A stretch of DNA of 64,000 nucleotides from Cucumis sativus (GCF_000004075.3 NC_026657.2:13020001-13084000), one strand, 5' to 3'; shown: positions 36,596 through 49,970, counted from the first letter of the stretch. The notes: generated by a model not told the origin, from the letters alone. Numbers and translations: made by a program.

Positions 36596-36862
36596 CTACA
36601 CCCACTCAGGTCTGTAGGAATACCTCATTTTCCTGACAATGCAATCCCAGACAGAGACAACAGGTGACAACAAAAGAGCATACTTGTAAGAAGTCATAGA
36701 ACCACCTCTCGGCACCAGTCTTCCTAGTTTTCCAGAACCTTTCCACTTATCCATTTTGTGCATATCAAATGAACCAAGAGATGCTTTATTAAATTCCAAT
36801 GGTAGCGAAAAAACCCTAAACTGTCTAAAATCTTGCAACTCACATGAGCCCTTCCCTGATGA
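36596..36862 (-). other. Exon-like block upstream of the 216-residue protein gene
   Basis: On the minus strand the acceptor ATCTGCAG is followed at 36862 by an open frame of about 88 codons (GKGSCELQDFRQFRVF..., ending SYRPEWV). It has a donor-like GAG/GTATTC near 36629. It may be a leader exon of the downstream gene or part of a small separate gene. No start codon in a firm context and no family match were found. Confidence 0.3.
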
Positions 36863-38160
36863 CTGCAGATTGAACAGAACAAACAAGTCAATAAATTTCA
36901 TTAGAGAAATGAAGAAACACAACAACAAAAAATGCTTATTATAAGCTCATTCAACAGCTAACCGAACAAACGTACTTGGAACATGCCTTATATGGATAAT
37001 TTAAAGAAAAAATTGTGAAAATTTATGGTGAAATGATAGGAAGGAATGTTTAATAGCACTAAAAGCATATACTGTATAAGTATAGCAATTATAGAATTGC
37101 ATAGTGATTGGCCGTCTGAGCCTCACAACTTAAGTTTGTGGCCACAACCTTGCACTCTCATTCTCTTCTTTTTGCATGAAAATTCACTACCATCATCCAT
37201 TATTCACATATAGCATACCACATGTGGTGACAATTTGCACCCATGTCCATCACCATCTTACCGTGTATTTTGAACTAAACTAGTAGTAAACAAATTAGCC
37301 TTAGGTTCTGCACCTAATTGAGACTCAAGTACTTTATACTTTATACCCATGAGCAAAGGAAACATAAATGACCATCAATTCAGATTTGACTGTGACTTTG
37401 CACCCAACACCATTTGCAGTTCAACTGCTACCTATTTATGAATTGACTAAAAGTAATTGAATTGGTCTTAGGTGCAACACTCTGATCAAACATGTTAAAA
37501 ACTAGCAACCAAGTCTAGAAACCAAGCAATTATCACCATGACAACGAGTCATTCAGAGTGAGTAGTGACCTCCATCAAATATAAAACGTGAATTTAGAAC
37601 TTCTTAAACTACTTCCATAGTTCCATAGACATTAACACCAAACCCGAATATCCAGTAGTCAAAATGTACGGATTAAAGAAAAACCCAGATAATTCAATCC
37701 TAATTCATCACCGTGCAATAAATTATATGTATATTTCAAAACGAAAGCAAATATATTGGTGGCTCAATCACATCTCTCTTGCCCGCTCCACTAAATTATA
37801 GTCCGGAATACCCAGATCACAGATTTTAAAACCATTTATTCGGCGAAGAAGTAGCAGCATAGGGAAAACGGCAAAAAAATCACAGCAAAATAGACGAAAA
37901 TGAATAAAACCTAAAGCATATAAGCATATGAAACAGGAGTAGGAACTAAAGATAGACCGGGTCATAGAAATTGGGGGATCGGATCGTGTAGCGTAGAATT
38001 CAGAAGGGATCCATAAACGCGGAGTGAAAAGAAGGAAAGGGAAAAGGGGGAAACAAGAGAGGAGTTGGAGAAGTAAAGTGGTGCAGAAGGTACATATGTG
38101 TGAGGAATACGAAAAATATTGAAATTGAGGATGAAATAACTGAGAAAAGAGAAGCGAAAC

Positions 38161-38330
38161 CTTTCAGAATGGTAGAAAATAGAAAGAGGTCCCCATCTCC
38201 ATTATCGCGATCTACGAAGTGAAAACCCCAAGAAAATTTAGGGTTCAGATTTTGCCGATTTCGGATCCACAGAGAAAGAGAGAGAAAGGGAAAGAGAAAT
38301 ATTTGAGAAACGGAGTTATGTCGGAGAAAA
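38161..38330 (-). promoter_or_regulatory. Probable first (leader) exon with short upstream ORF
   Basis: On the minus strand a CT-rich start region is followed by AACCCTAAATTTTC-type leader sequence and a donor (GAAAG/GTTTCG, 38161/38160). A 12-codon upstream ORF starts at 38202 and stops at 38164. This is the usual appearance of a plant leader exon. Linking it to the 216-residue protein gene 1.7 kb downstream is inference. Confidence 0.45.
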
Positions 38331-38422
38331 TAGTAAAATACAAGAAAATTTAAAATAAATTAAAAATAAAACTGACTTTGTGAGAGAGTGAAGATAATTC
38401 TTCACACACGAATTGAAATCCA

Positions 38423-38430
38423 CCACGTGG
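38423..38430. promoter_or_regulatory. G-box upstream of the leader exon
   Basis: A perfect CCACGTGG lies about 100 bp upstream of the inferred minus-strand start near 38320. Confidence 0.4.
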
Positions 38431-38599
38431 CTTCTAATGGCTGGCCTTGATGTAAAAGTTTTGAGGCATCTAAAATTAAAACTATCTCGCTCTGCCTCTG
38501 GCTCACACCTTCTTGGCGGCTCGGCTTCAATCGGCTGCCCCACTTTCCTTTTCTTTTTCTTTTTCTTTTTTGCTTACAAATTTTCTCTTATGAATGAAT

Positions 38600-39900
38600 A
38601 ATAATTTCACAATATATTTTAATTTAGTAATCTAATATATTCATTTTCTTTGAAAGGAAATATATTGACCTTCTCCCCCTTTGACATGATCTTTCCTTAG
38701 TTTTATAATATGAGAAAATTTTAATATAATTCTTTGGACCCATTATTTGTAAAATAGAGCATTAAACATACAAAAGAGAAGTATTGGAACACAACTATTT
38801 GATCCGATCATTATGTTCTCTTTCTAAAGACACTTCTAAATACGCTCAATTTTTTTAAAATTTAAACTCTTAGACGACTTATATAGTAATTATTGAAATT
38901 TTGAGGAGTAGTAATTGCAACTAACATGGTTGTTTAGGGTGGTTTGTATAATTTGGTTTTTTGAAACACAACAACAAAGCTTTGTTATAACAAAATTGAC
39001 CTATTTGATTAGAATATACCTACATTGATCGAAACATGAGAATAAATCCAATGTGTGAATATAAGATATGACCTCTTTTTTCTCTTTATCCTATTTATCT
39101 CCTTCGGCCAATATAGATCTCAAAGTGCTAACTCATGTTGAGTACCAAATGTTGGCTTTGCCTTAAAGGCACCATAAATGATAGCTTTGATATTCTATGA
39201 AGCAAGAAGTGACGTGATTCTTCCCTACTCTTTTAGTCTACAATATAATGATACACATCTTGGTAAAAGAAAAAAAAATATAAGTAAGAGTCTATTTAAT
39301 TGTGTATTTGATAGACAATTCCGATTCTATTTAAAAATTTGTTATTTTTTATCCAAAATAATGTCTTTCCATTCGAAAGTAACCTCATTTTTAAAATCTA
39401 CTTTTTTCAAACCTTTCACACTTTTAGTGAAGGTACCCGTGAAGTGAATGTACAAATTTGACCCTCCATTGAACTCAAACACAATCACTGTTTGTGTTTT
39501 TTCACCACTGTAGACCATCTCTTCTCTTATAAGCTCCTTTTTCTCGGTAAAAAAAAGACTCATCAACTTCTCTTGAATCTTCATTCTTGTTCTGTTTGTA
39601 TTTAGCTCCGATTGGATTTTGGTAATGTTACATAAGTATCTTTCCATTTTCTTTTCTTGCCAATGACTAGATTATATTGTTTATAGGGAGTGTTTATATG
39701 ATTTCGAATAGAAATGTAATGAAAAAAACCTAAAACTCCTTTTATCAACAATACTAATTTTAACGAACCCAAGCTTTCACATGCTTCAATTGTTTAACTT
39801 CAACGAATTTGAAAGAATTTGTAAAATGTGTATTTAAGAAAACGAGGGAAGAGACTTTGCATCTAATTGAGTTGTGATTTCATTTTTTTTTTTTAGATTT
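38600..39900. other. AT-rich intergenic DNA
   Basis: No gene, RNA or clear repeat is supported. Confidence 0.5.
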
Positions 39901-39914
39901 AGAGTTGTATTGTG

Positions 39915-40345
39915 TTAAATGTCTTATAAAGTTGTTGTTAATGCATTACGAAACAAATGACAAACTAAATTACAAGAATCCAAACTTTACGAGCCAAGGA
40001 GACAGCGAGACAAAACAAATGTTTGTCGAAACACATTAACGACCATCTATCATTTGTCTTGTAAAGTTTAAGTTTGTAACTTTACGAGACAAATGCCCAA
40101 ACTTTATAAGACAATGTGATACTATACGAGACATAACTTTTAACACTATCAATTGTCTCATAAAAGATAACATTGTCATTTGTCTCGTAAAGTTAGCTTC
40201 TCGTAAAGTTACTATTGTCAAATGTCTCATAAAGCTAGCATTACATTGTCTTCTTTTCTAAAGTTGGGGTTCTCATAAGGTATCACTGTCAATTGCCTCG
40301 TAGAGTTGGATTCTCATAATGTTACAATGTCTGTGTCTTAAGGGT
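39915..40345. repeat. Cluster of a TTTGTCTCGTAAAGTT motif in both orientations
   Basis: The roughly 16-bp motif or close variants appear many times in about 430 bp. Clear copies are at 40052-40068, 40078-40094 (reverse), 40099-40118 (reverse), 40151-40166, 40178-40194, 40219-40235 and 40290-40306. Copies are separated by irregular spacers of tens of bases, and the half-motif CTCGTAAAGTTA also occurs alone (40199-40211). Neighbouring opposite copies at 40052-40094 could pair into a hairpin. No coding frame runs through it. Confidence 0.75.
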
Positions 40346-40349
40346 TGAG

Positions 40350-42390
40350 TTAGATAAGTTCATATTGAAGGCAATTGAATGACCATTTATTGAGGGCAAA
40401 CTTGTACATTCACATCATGGATTCTAAAGAGGTTAATAAAATAGTTTTCAGAAACGAAGTTACTTTTGAATGCAGGAAAAATCAGTTTTAAGTTAAAAAT
40501 TGCAATTTTCCATACTATTTGTGAAAATTGTTTTCGGACGTTGTGATCTTGTAAAATATGAAAACAACATTTTATGCTTTTATTGTATCCAAATTTTAAA
40601 CTTGAAATATTAGAATGCAAAATTATATCAAATAAATATAAAAAAAGAATATTTAGAAATACAATATGACATGTTATAAACTCAATACATTTTTAAAAAG
40701 ACTTAATACATAAAATATTATAAATTATAAATTATATGAAATTACACAATGATAATTATATAAATTTTGTTAACATAAATCATTAAAAAAAAAAAAAGCA
40801 ATGGTTTGTTATCAACTAAATTTCAAGTAACTGTTAGTTTTATGATTAAAAAATATATACTACTAAAGTACATTTTAAAAACTTATTTGATTTATAACTC
40901 AATTTCTAAATCTACTATCAAACACATATTAGAAAACATGAAAAAAACTCTATTTAATTCATTGAATCCATCGTTGTCAAATTTTCTACCGAATAGACTT
41001 TAATTATTTGTTCATTTTCCTAAAAAATTTGATTAATGTTTAAAGGAAAATTATTGTCATAAGTGATAATTAAATTAGTTTTTCGTTGTCATAAGGATTA
41101 TAGTTGTGAAAGTCCAGTTGGTTTGATGATTGATTGAAGCTTCCCATGCATAGTAGAGTAGCTACTCATGGTCTAACTTCCATCTGCACTAAAGAAGAAA
41201 TCATCACGTCCTTCACCACCAGATTGGGTATTCATCTAGTTTTGTTCCCATTCCATCACAAAAAATATGCAAACTCAGAATTCAATTTCTGGACCGAATT
41301 CACTAACGTTGAAAATAGTTCATAGGGCAGAAAAAGAGCAAGACAAAATTTTCAAAAAGAGAAATGAAAATCACTTTTCGATATCAATAGCTGGAACTTC
41401 AAGCAATCTTCAAGCTAATGATGTTGTAAGGAGAAGTTACTTCTCGTTTTCTTTTCCCTTTAAGAAGTTAAAGACTTGCAATGTGTGAATTAAACACGAC
41501 GACTAAGGTTGTGGTCATAATGCAATAATACCTCATTGTGTAGTTGTATCCACTAAAGTCCAATCAGTAATGCTTGAAATTTCTTAAAGTTTTCCTCTAA
41601 TTATCATCATATAGCTTTGAAGATGGAACCAGAATTGGAATCTTTCATGAAATGCTTCAAGCAAAGACACATAATGGCACTATGGCCAATCAAAGAAGAA
41701 AGGGATCTTCAGAGGTTAGACATTTTGGTAAAATGAAAATGGGAGAGTTCCTCTTCCAAATCAAAAGTATATTGCATGTTACTTAGAAACATTCAAACTT
41801 TTGACTTTTGGATTGAGTATGAGTTCCCTTTTCAAAGGCTTGACCATCAAGGTTAGTCCTTTTTTCTTCCCCTAGAGTCATTCCTCGTAAGTTTTTTTTC
41901 TCAATTCCTTAGATTTCATATCATTACAACTCACTCAAAGGTTTAAAGCTAGTATTTTGTCATGAAATCAATTAAGGAACATGTTCCATTACTACGGTCA
42001 TCAATAAGAATTAATAATGAAATAAATAGATATTGAGCCAAAGAACCAAGTTGGAAAAAATATTAATATAAATGAGCTAGGTGTTGTGGGATTGAAATAC
42101 ATTTTGTTTGTTGCATTAAATAAGCATTAATAATTGTAGGGGACACCCACTAGAGAGTACGTTTAGCTAGATGGTTCAACAGACCATAGCGGTGAGATCT
42201 TTTCTTTTTCCTTTTTCAGCTTTACCTATCTGGATTTCTAGTACAAAAATTGTGCTACTTCTAAAATATCAGGTCTTAGAATACAAATTAGTGCAGAAAT
42301 TTAAGTTTACAATAATCAAATAATATATAATGTGCACATATATATATAGATAGATAGATACTAGCTGGCAAAGTAAGCAAAGCATACCAT
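40350..42390. other. Intergenic DNA without a recognisable gene
   Basis: The stretch is AT-rich to about 41100 and then somewhat less so (41130-41900), with short open frames that match no family I know. The latter part could be old transposon or gene debris. A GATA run lies just before the tandem repeat at 42396. Confidence 0.4.
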
Positions 42391-42395
42391 TGATA

Positions 42396-42468
42396 TCAAC
42401 CATACAGTATGATGAGAGAATAGTGTCAACCATACAGTATGATGAGAGAATAGTATCAACCATACGAC
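42396..42468. repeat. 30-bp tandem repeat
   Basis: The unit TCAACCATACAGTATGATGA plus GAGAATAGTG occurs about 2.4 times with a period of 30 (starts 42396, 42426, 42456). Confidence 0.9.
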
Positions 42469-42879
42469 ATTAACAGCATATAAGGCATTTACAAACCTTG
42501 ATACCTCCATTTCAAGATTATCAACGTAAAATCTGTGATTTTGATGAGAAAATTTATTTGAGATTCTTCTACAGCTTACGTTCTCTGGCCAAAAAGTCTG
42601 ATAAATAGCAAGACTACAATATTCAAATAAATGCAGAGCGATTGAAGAGAATCTGAAAGTTTGAAGCTAGAAGCCAAAATGATTCAATAAAACACGAGAA
42701 TTGAAATCTAATGTAGTGTCCCTACGAAAGGTTTGCAGTCAACGAGGCAATTAGACTATTTAGCATCAAAACTGTTGAGAAAGAACAGATAAACAAGTTC
42801 ATTTACATCAATCAAGAAGCAGAGTGCCATTAAGATACCTCTAACACTCTTATTTAGGAGATTAGTGTCATCGTCATAA

Positions 42880-44180
42880 TTTTTCAACTGTGCAACACCA
42901 TGATCTTCTCTCAAATATGGCCAACCTAAAGGTAACTCGAGCCAATACATTCTTTTTCATGAGTCTTTTACTCTGTTGGAACTTAGGCGAGGCACTTCCA
43001 TCCTCAACCAAGCTTACTTTTTTTTTTTTTCAGCTCATGACTTGCATTGAACATCCACTCAAACTTGTCACACACGTGAGCGTCCTTTTGCTCATTCTCA
43101 AGTCTCAACCAAGTCTTCTCAACTTGACGCTTGCAATTTAGCTTGCTCTCAGCAATGTACATCGCCCCTTCCATACATTTCAACGCTTTCAACCCCTCTT
43201 AACTGACTTACTCCATCTTGACCTTGCCTTTACTCTAGGGACTAGGCTAAGGTACTCTCAACAGGTTAAAACATCTTTTCTTTCATCTTAGTTCTCGTCC
43301 ACTGGGTTGTCCCATTTCTCACATCAAGTCAGGACCTTACCAAGATGATTCTTGTCTTTCATGGGATCAATACTACTTTATCAAACTCACTTAATGCCAC
43401 CTGTCACATCTTGAGTTAGGATTGGGAACTAGCTTAACTTGCCAACTGGAATAAGTCTTGGCTGATCTAACCGAGCCAGGACTAGCTTTCCAGTGCTCAC
43501 TGAGTGGATACTAGTATTTAATGATGTCATACCAAACTTTAGAACGACATAAAACTTAAATGCCACTCAAAACCGTTTTTGAGTTACTCCTCCTCAAAGG
43601 AAGTTGTTCGAGAGGCTCACCCATGCCATGACACACTCATGTGTCATGTGGTAGCTCGCTTAGGAATCTTAGAACACCGCACCTGCGCGTATAGTACATT
43701 TGGAATATTTCTTCTATTGCTAAACTTGCACGTGGAAATCAACGATAAGTCACTTGCTTTCGTGGAGCACCCGCTTCAACTCCAATTCTTACAAAATCTA
43801 ACAAGCTTACATCTCTCACTCCAATGCATTTAACTACAGAGTAATTTGTCCAAACTCTCGATGAAGCCCCAACTTTTGAAGCAATGACCAGGGACCCTAT
43901 CTGGCCCCATATAAGTGTGTTGTTGACCTTTTAACCCCATGAATTCTTCTCATTCACTCATGCCCTATCTTAGCATTCCAATACACTTCATCTTTGGTGT
44001 GTTAAACAATGTACCTTCTCCTCGATCACATCACAGTCCTTTCGTCAAGGTACTTGCTTATCTGTGTCGACGAGCTTGGTCATGAGAACGTCATAACATC
44101 TTTGGTATTTGGTTTGAGGAAGGAATGAACCTAAAAGAATACAACACTAAAATGTACTAGAGACCAAAGAAAACGTTAAC
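42880..44180. mobile_element. Probable retroelement debris, unclassified
   Basis: This block is distinctly less AT-rich than the flanking DNA and carries scattered, frequently interrupted frames on both strands. A 62-codon minus-strand frame at 43004-43192 is rich in Lys, Glu and Met, like a gag or hinge segment. It directly abuts the copia reverse-transcriptase fragment at 44.3 kb. No domain could be named, so this is an inference from composition and context. Confidence 0.35.
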
Positions 44181-44480
44181 GCTGCCTTCACACTTCTGTT
44201 GTTATTTGAAGACCGTTATAACTTGATCCAAATGAGAATAGCAATTCTTTTCTCAATATCCATGTAGAACTAAACAAAGGTGGATCATAGCCAGTAAGCA
44301 TAAGATCATCGACATATACAAGAATCATATGAACAGACCCTTAGATACGCAAAATCAACAACCAAATAAATGATTCAGAGCACATTCCTATGTAGTCAAT
44401 CGCAGTGCATACCATGCCAGCAACTTATAGAAGACAAAAACTGTTAGAATTAGCCACACAGATTTCATAACTCCTTACCA
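44180..44480 (-). pseudogene. Ty1/copia reverse transcriptase fragment
   Basis: On the minus strand 44335-44285 reads VHMILVYVDDLMLTGY, the copia RT active-site block with the YVDD catalytic motif. It is followed by FSS and GLQITTEV-like residues after frame breaks. Only a fragment of the palm domain survives. The element is dead. Confidence 0.75.
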
Positions 44481-44880
44481 AAGTATTGAAGATCTCAACG
44501 AGATCCACTCCCAACGAGTAGAGGCTCTTACAGCAGGATGGAGATGGAGCCATCTACACCTTACTAGTTTCCAAATTGAACGACGCTGGACAGCTCTTGT
44601 TCGAAATTCTGCTTGAAACTAAGAATTGTTTGAGTTACTAAAACGCTCAGTTCTGTGAGTTGGAGAAGTGGCACCGAGAAATGAACGGCAAGCATGGGGG
44701 GGAGCGACTTGGTGCCGTCGCCGGGGATTTCCGCCCGAATTTACAAATGGGAAATGGATCTTCAAGGCCCAAATTTGAAACATAAGGTTTTTCAGCCCAT
44801 AGCGAATTTTCACATGCCTCGTTTCTAGACGGGGGCGCTTGGGCCCAACTTGGATGGGCTGGAGTGCCCATGCCGGCCTT
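44480..44880 (-). mobile_element. GC-richer block adjoining the copia fragment
   Basis: The sequence from 44560 to 44880 is strikingly GC-rich for this window. It has an open minus-strand frame (44647-44871) rich in Pro and Ser but without a known motif. It may be untranslated or gag-side sequence of a retroelement. The end is sharp at about 44880, where AT-rich DNA resumes. Confidence 0.3.
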
Positions 44881-45282
44881 CAGTTATAATTATTTGATAT
44901 TTTTACCGATTAAATTCACACCTAACTACGATAAACTAATAAATAATTTGAAAACTTTTATCGTCTTTAGTGTTTTACATGTTGTACCCATTCATTAACC
45001 CAAATTAAAAAATAAGTGATAATGGGCATCCTAAACACATTTTAGGACTCAAACGAAAATAATCAATTCACTGTCTCAAACACTTTATTTCAAATAGATC
45101 TTTTCTACCGTACATCAGTAGGAAATTAAACTTCAGACCTTTAAGTAGGAATCTTATCGTCGTTAAGTTAAATTTACTTTTAACTGAAAAACTAATCATT
45201 TTATTTTTAAGTTTATAATTTTAAATGTATTATTAATCAAAGCAAAAGTTGTTTTAAAGTAACTTATATTAAAGGAAAGGGT

Positions 45283-45780
45283 TGGATGGATTTTCTTGTT
45301 GTATTATGGATTTCTTCATTACTTAGTAAATTACAGGGTGTATTATATACATAAGACTACTTAAATATAGACAAAAGATACTAACAATATTAACATCCTC
45401 TCAAACTCAAGGTGGTAAAGTGGTAAAGTAGAGGTCAGTTTGAGTTTGCAACACAACTAATTGAAGCAAGCAGAAGTGAACGCCTTAGTGAGAATATTTT
45501 TTGGTTGTATGTAGTGAATGTGGATTGAAGACAGAGAGTAGAATTTTAGAAATGGTGGCAGATAAAAGTGGCAATGAATGTGTGCTTTGTCCATTCATGA
45601 AGAACATCAATATGACTAGTTCGAATAGCATCATTACTGCCACAACAATAAAAAAAGAGTGGTAGAGTTTTGGGGTTAACTCCCATATATACTAGAAGCC
45701 ATGGAAACCATACCACCTTAGAAATAGCATCAACAAGAACATTCATTAATTCCAAAATTCAAAAGCAATTTTGTCAAAAA
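45283..45780 (-). mobile_element. Ty1/copia 3' end: RNase H tail, polypurine tract and LTR
   Basis: Minus-strand 45755-45546 resembles the end of copia RNase H (SNDAIRTSHIDVLHEWTKH, compare the family's NPVFHERTKHIE pattern), with an upstream ELMNVLVDA block. After frame breaks a purine-rich TTGAGTTTGAGAGGA tract (about 45398-45412) precedes TGTTAATATTG at 45395, the expected polypurine tract/LTR junction. The short LTR would run to about 45283. The 5' part of the element is missing. The RT fragment at 44.3 kb lies on the wrong side to belong to this same copy. Confidence 0.7.
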
Positions 45781-45789
45781 AAAAAAAAA

Positions 45790-48700
45790 ACATTCAATGA
45801 ATCGTTCAATTCTGCACTACAAAAATAAATATTTTAATTGATAGCAGAAAAAAGTTGTATTTTTTTAAGGAAGAAATCCGCTAAAAGGGAACCTAAAAAT
45901 TCCTATACAACTGTAGTACTAAATTTTTTCTCGTAACTCAACAATGATAATAAATATTTATCCACTTGACTTAGTTTGACTTTAAACATAGAAATAGGAG
46001 TAAAAAGAAACTGAATTGAGTATTAAAAGACAAGGATGACGTGCACGTTTTTCATGAATTCCGTTTTCCCACTAGCGAAAAAGAGAGGTTTTATCACCAA
46101 TTATGTGTAGGAAGAAATAGGCCTTAAAGTGGTGACATGATGAAACCAAAAGGTTTGGATTAACTTCGAAACTTTTATTGTGTTTGGTAAAGAATGGGAG
46201 ACAAGATTGAGCTAAAATGGGACCTATTTTATTCATATCATTTCAAGCACTGAACAGAGTATATGGAATATGGATGGAACCAACATTTCTTTTCACTCTT
46301 CAATGTCTATTTCAATGCAAAGTGCACAAACCTCTTCTTGGGATTAAATTCAACATGATGATAGAGGCTTTTAGATCATCGTTTTGAGCTAAGGTTTAGG
46401 TCAATACATATCATTTCAAAAGTTAATAGTTCGATGATAAATGTCTGAGTTGTTCTACTCACGATTATTTTATAAGACTAATCTAAAAGTGGTTTAAAAT
46501 ACTATGTATTATATTAAATTTGGTTCGCTTATAGGTTTAAGCTTTTCAATTGAATTAATAATTTAAAATGATATATGGAATTGAGGGTATAACATGCCTA
46601 AATTTCAACCACTAGAGACAATTTTATTGTCAAATAATTTTTAAATAATCACCAAACATAGACTTCAACCTATAAGTCATCAATTTAACATATTGAAATC
46701 AATGGTTAGATCATATTAAAGAAAAATCGAACAAGAAGTACCAAAGGAAAATTTTGATTTAATTTGAATCTTCTCAGAGTTCTTATCGTCAACACTCTTC
46801 TCGAGTGTGAACATCATCACAATCGAAACAAACCAAAAACTCACACAGGGGTGTGAACCAAGCAAAAGAAAAAACAAAAGAGAAGAAGAAGAAGAAAGAA
46901 ACCAATAAATAAAGCAATTAGAATTTGACAGATTGGGAGCCATTTGTCCTCAATGGAGGAAGAGGATATTCTAAAATATCATTTAAAGAATTTGAAAGGA
47001 CTAGTAGTGCATGAACGAACCCTCCCACTACACTCCCGACCTTACGGGGCTTTCTATACTAATTAACAGAAATTGGTAAGCAATTTCCGAGGGGCTCCCA
47101 AAGGGAGTGACAATGGCAAAACGTGGGGTGGGGGAGATTCTAAGAAATTGACACGTAAAAACCCAATACCCCGAATGGAGACAATTTTTTTAGGCTGATG
47201 ATGCTAAATGCAATTGAAAGAGGGCACTTGATGGGGTTGACTCATCCCATCCCTTGCAAGTGCTTTGGTTGGGGACTTTTATCAAACAGGTGGAGTGCAT
47301 TATCGAGAATAGATATGAGTTTTTTAAGCCTTTTTAGGTGTTCGATGAAAATAAAATATTGTTTCTAAGAAAAATCTAGAGAAGAATTTAAAATAAAGAT
47401 ATCCTGATGATCCAATACAGAGATAGAAGAAATAGGAAATCCCGTAGAATTTGGTCATTTCTAGATTCTTAGACCTTTTATCAAACACATGGCGTGCAAT
47501 ATTTGGTTGAGTTTGTGCACAGCCTTGCCCACAAACAAAAACACAAACGCATTAACTAGAAAAAGAAACTTTTGTGTTTTTGCATGTGATTTAAGGCTAA
47601 TCAAAACCTCAAGATAGGGATAGGTTTGTTAATCCAAGAAGCGTTTACACTCCTCATTGACTGATCAATAATAATTCTTAAAATAATCAAAGCGAAGAAA
47701 CTTTTCACCGACCTTAAATATGAAATTCGGGTGGACCCATTTCAGCACTAAACATAGCTTGCTTTTCGGTCCGAAATTTCAGCATAACTCGGAAAGAAAA
47801 TCGGAGGAGATGGTTTTGTGGCGGCACCGGCAGGAAGAAACTGAAATAGAAAGTTGAAAAGCGTAGGTCATCCATTGCGTGTAAAGCAAAGTGTGAGCTC
47901 TCCTTTCTTTTTTCTTTTTACTATTTTCTTCCTTACACGGCTCCAGCTCCTCACCGTATTATACAATAGAATAAGAATTTCAAAATCTACCCGTTTTACA
48001 TTTTTGTTTTCCAATATTTGGACTCCATTAACATTGTCAAAATAAAATATTAAAATTATTTATAAAATATAAAAAAATTACCAAACTCTTGTTTTCAATA
48101 TTTTTTTATGATAACCATTCTTCTTATTTTACTTTTTTATAAATTATTTGTCATTTATTCTATAAAAATATGTGTAGTATTATCTCTGAACCTTTGTATT
48201 TATAACTTTTCCTAACATTGACATTTAGAACTTCAACTTACGATCTAATTTGAATGTATGATCCAATCTTAGTTTTGAATAGCTACAAAACCATCTTGAT
48301 ATACATCTAAAATTCTAAAGAAAATTTGACTCTAAATTAATATAATTTAATTAATTAAGGCATTATATTATCATGTATTTTAAGGTCGGTCCTAAACTTA
48401 TATTTCATAAGGTTAAAATTATATTACAAAAATACATAACCATATCTTAGGTTATACCCATGGTTGTGTATTTCACGCAATTTTTTGAGTTATAATTTCT
48501 TCCATTTTTCGACTTATGTATTTTAGAGTGTGAAATGCACTCATACATTGCTATTTTCTTAATAAATTAATAGAATTTTGGGAAAAAAGTAAACATTTCT
48601 TTGTACTTGAGTTTTGACTAATATTTTTTTATATGATGAATAAAATATTTACGCTTCATAAAATAATTAAATGTAATAAATTTTGTCTTTTAATAATTTC

Positions 48701-49960
48701 TAATATTTTTTTTATGTGTAAATAATTCGTTAATTTTTTATTTTTGATAAAATTCAAAGTTTATCGTTTGGTTTTTAAGTTTAATAAACGTTACTTTGTT
48801 TAATTTAAAAATAAATTATTTTTATTATAAAAACAAAAGTGTTCTGTGAAGCAACTAACAATATATTTTTAAATGTATTTTAAACAATTTTTAAAAAATA
48901 AAAACGAGTTATTCAAAAACATTTTTCTTCGATCCTTACTTCTTTAAGTTTTAAAATAAAATTAATCTTGTCTTTACGTTTCGATATTTACTCTTATAAT
49001 TTAGATTTTCATGATGCACTTACATTTTCATATTTAGCTTTAATGTTAATTAATTTAAAAATTGTAATAAATGTTATTTTACTATTTTACATTACTATTC
49101 AAATTAAATTTAAAATTTAACTACAAATTAAGATATCAACAAAAAAATATATATATAAATTAGTAAAAACATAATTAAAAAATAACTCAAATCTCTTGAC
49201 TTAAAATAAACATTGTGAAACTTAAATTAAAGACAAAATTCAAATACAAACATGAAATCTTTCATTCTATTATATTCACACATAATTGAATAAAGTTTTA
49301 TTTTTTCTAAACAAATAAAAGTATAATTCGTTAAAGTTGAATATTCAAAGGCTTAAGCAAATGACTTTCACGTGTGGGCTGTGGGTGCAACCCTTAGCTT
49401 ATACATTTATCCCAACTGTATATTCATGAATCTTGACCATAACTTCAATTAAAACCATCGATTCCCAATACATTTTGTAGAGTAATTCCAAATACATAAT
49501 TATATAACAACAGATTGTCTCTTTCCCTTTATTTTTATTTTTTTAGAAAATAAAATAAGAAAGATTGTCTTATTCACACCATCCTCAATCAGAATTTACA
49601 TATACAGTATGTAAGAACTCGTGTATTCTTAATTCACGTTAGCTACCTACTTGCTCAAATAATTACATTTTTTTATATAACTTAGTCAAATATACAAAAT
49701 TACACAAACATTGAGTGTGTTGTTTGTTTACGTGTATTTTTATTTATTACTCGTATAGAAATTAAGAAAAAGTAGAGTGAAACATTTGTTAATTGTGTAC
49801 CCAATTCACTATCTCATTCTTTTACTCCTTTACTTCGTACATAATAGAAAAAGAAAAAGCTCTGAACTAAATAATATTTTACTTTTTAATATTAGAAAAA
49901 GAAAAAAGTTACTGCTCAAGTAAAGCTTCTTTTTTTTTTCCTCTCTAATTTTCACATAAT
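45790..49960. other. Intergenic DNA without a supported gene
   Basis: The stretch from 45800 to 48000 is mixed, with a slightly GC-richer island at 46990-47290; from 48050 onward it is very AT-rich. A 75-residue minus-strand frame at 46716-46943 starts with a hydrophobic, signal-like segment, but it lacks any recognisable domain or promoter and is not called as a gene. Confidence 0.45.
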
Positions 49961-49970
49961 ATTTGGTTGA

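Noticed and set aside
43579-43833. 84-codon plus-strand frame
   Set aside because: No recognisable domain, and it sits within a block of transposon-like debris.
46716-46943. 75-residue minus-strand frame with a hydrophobic N-terminal half
   Set aside because: A possible small secreted or membrane peptide, but there is no clear promoter, cleavage site, family match or transcript evidence.
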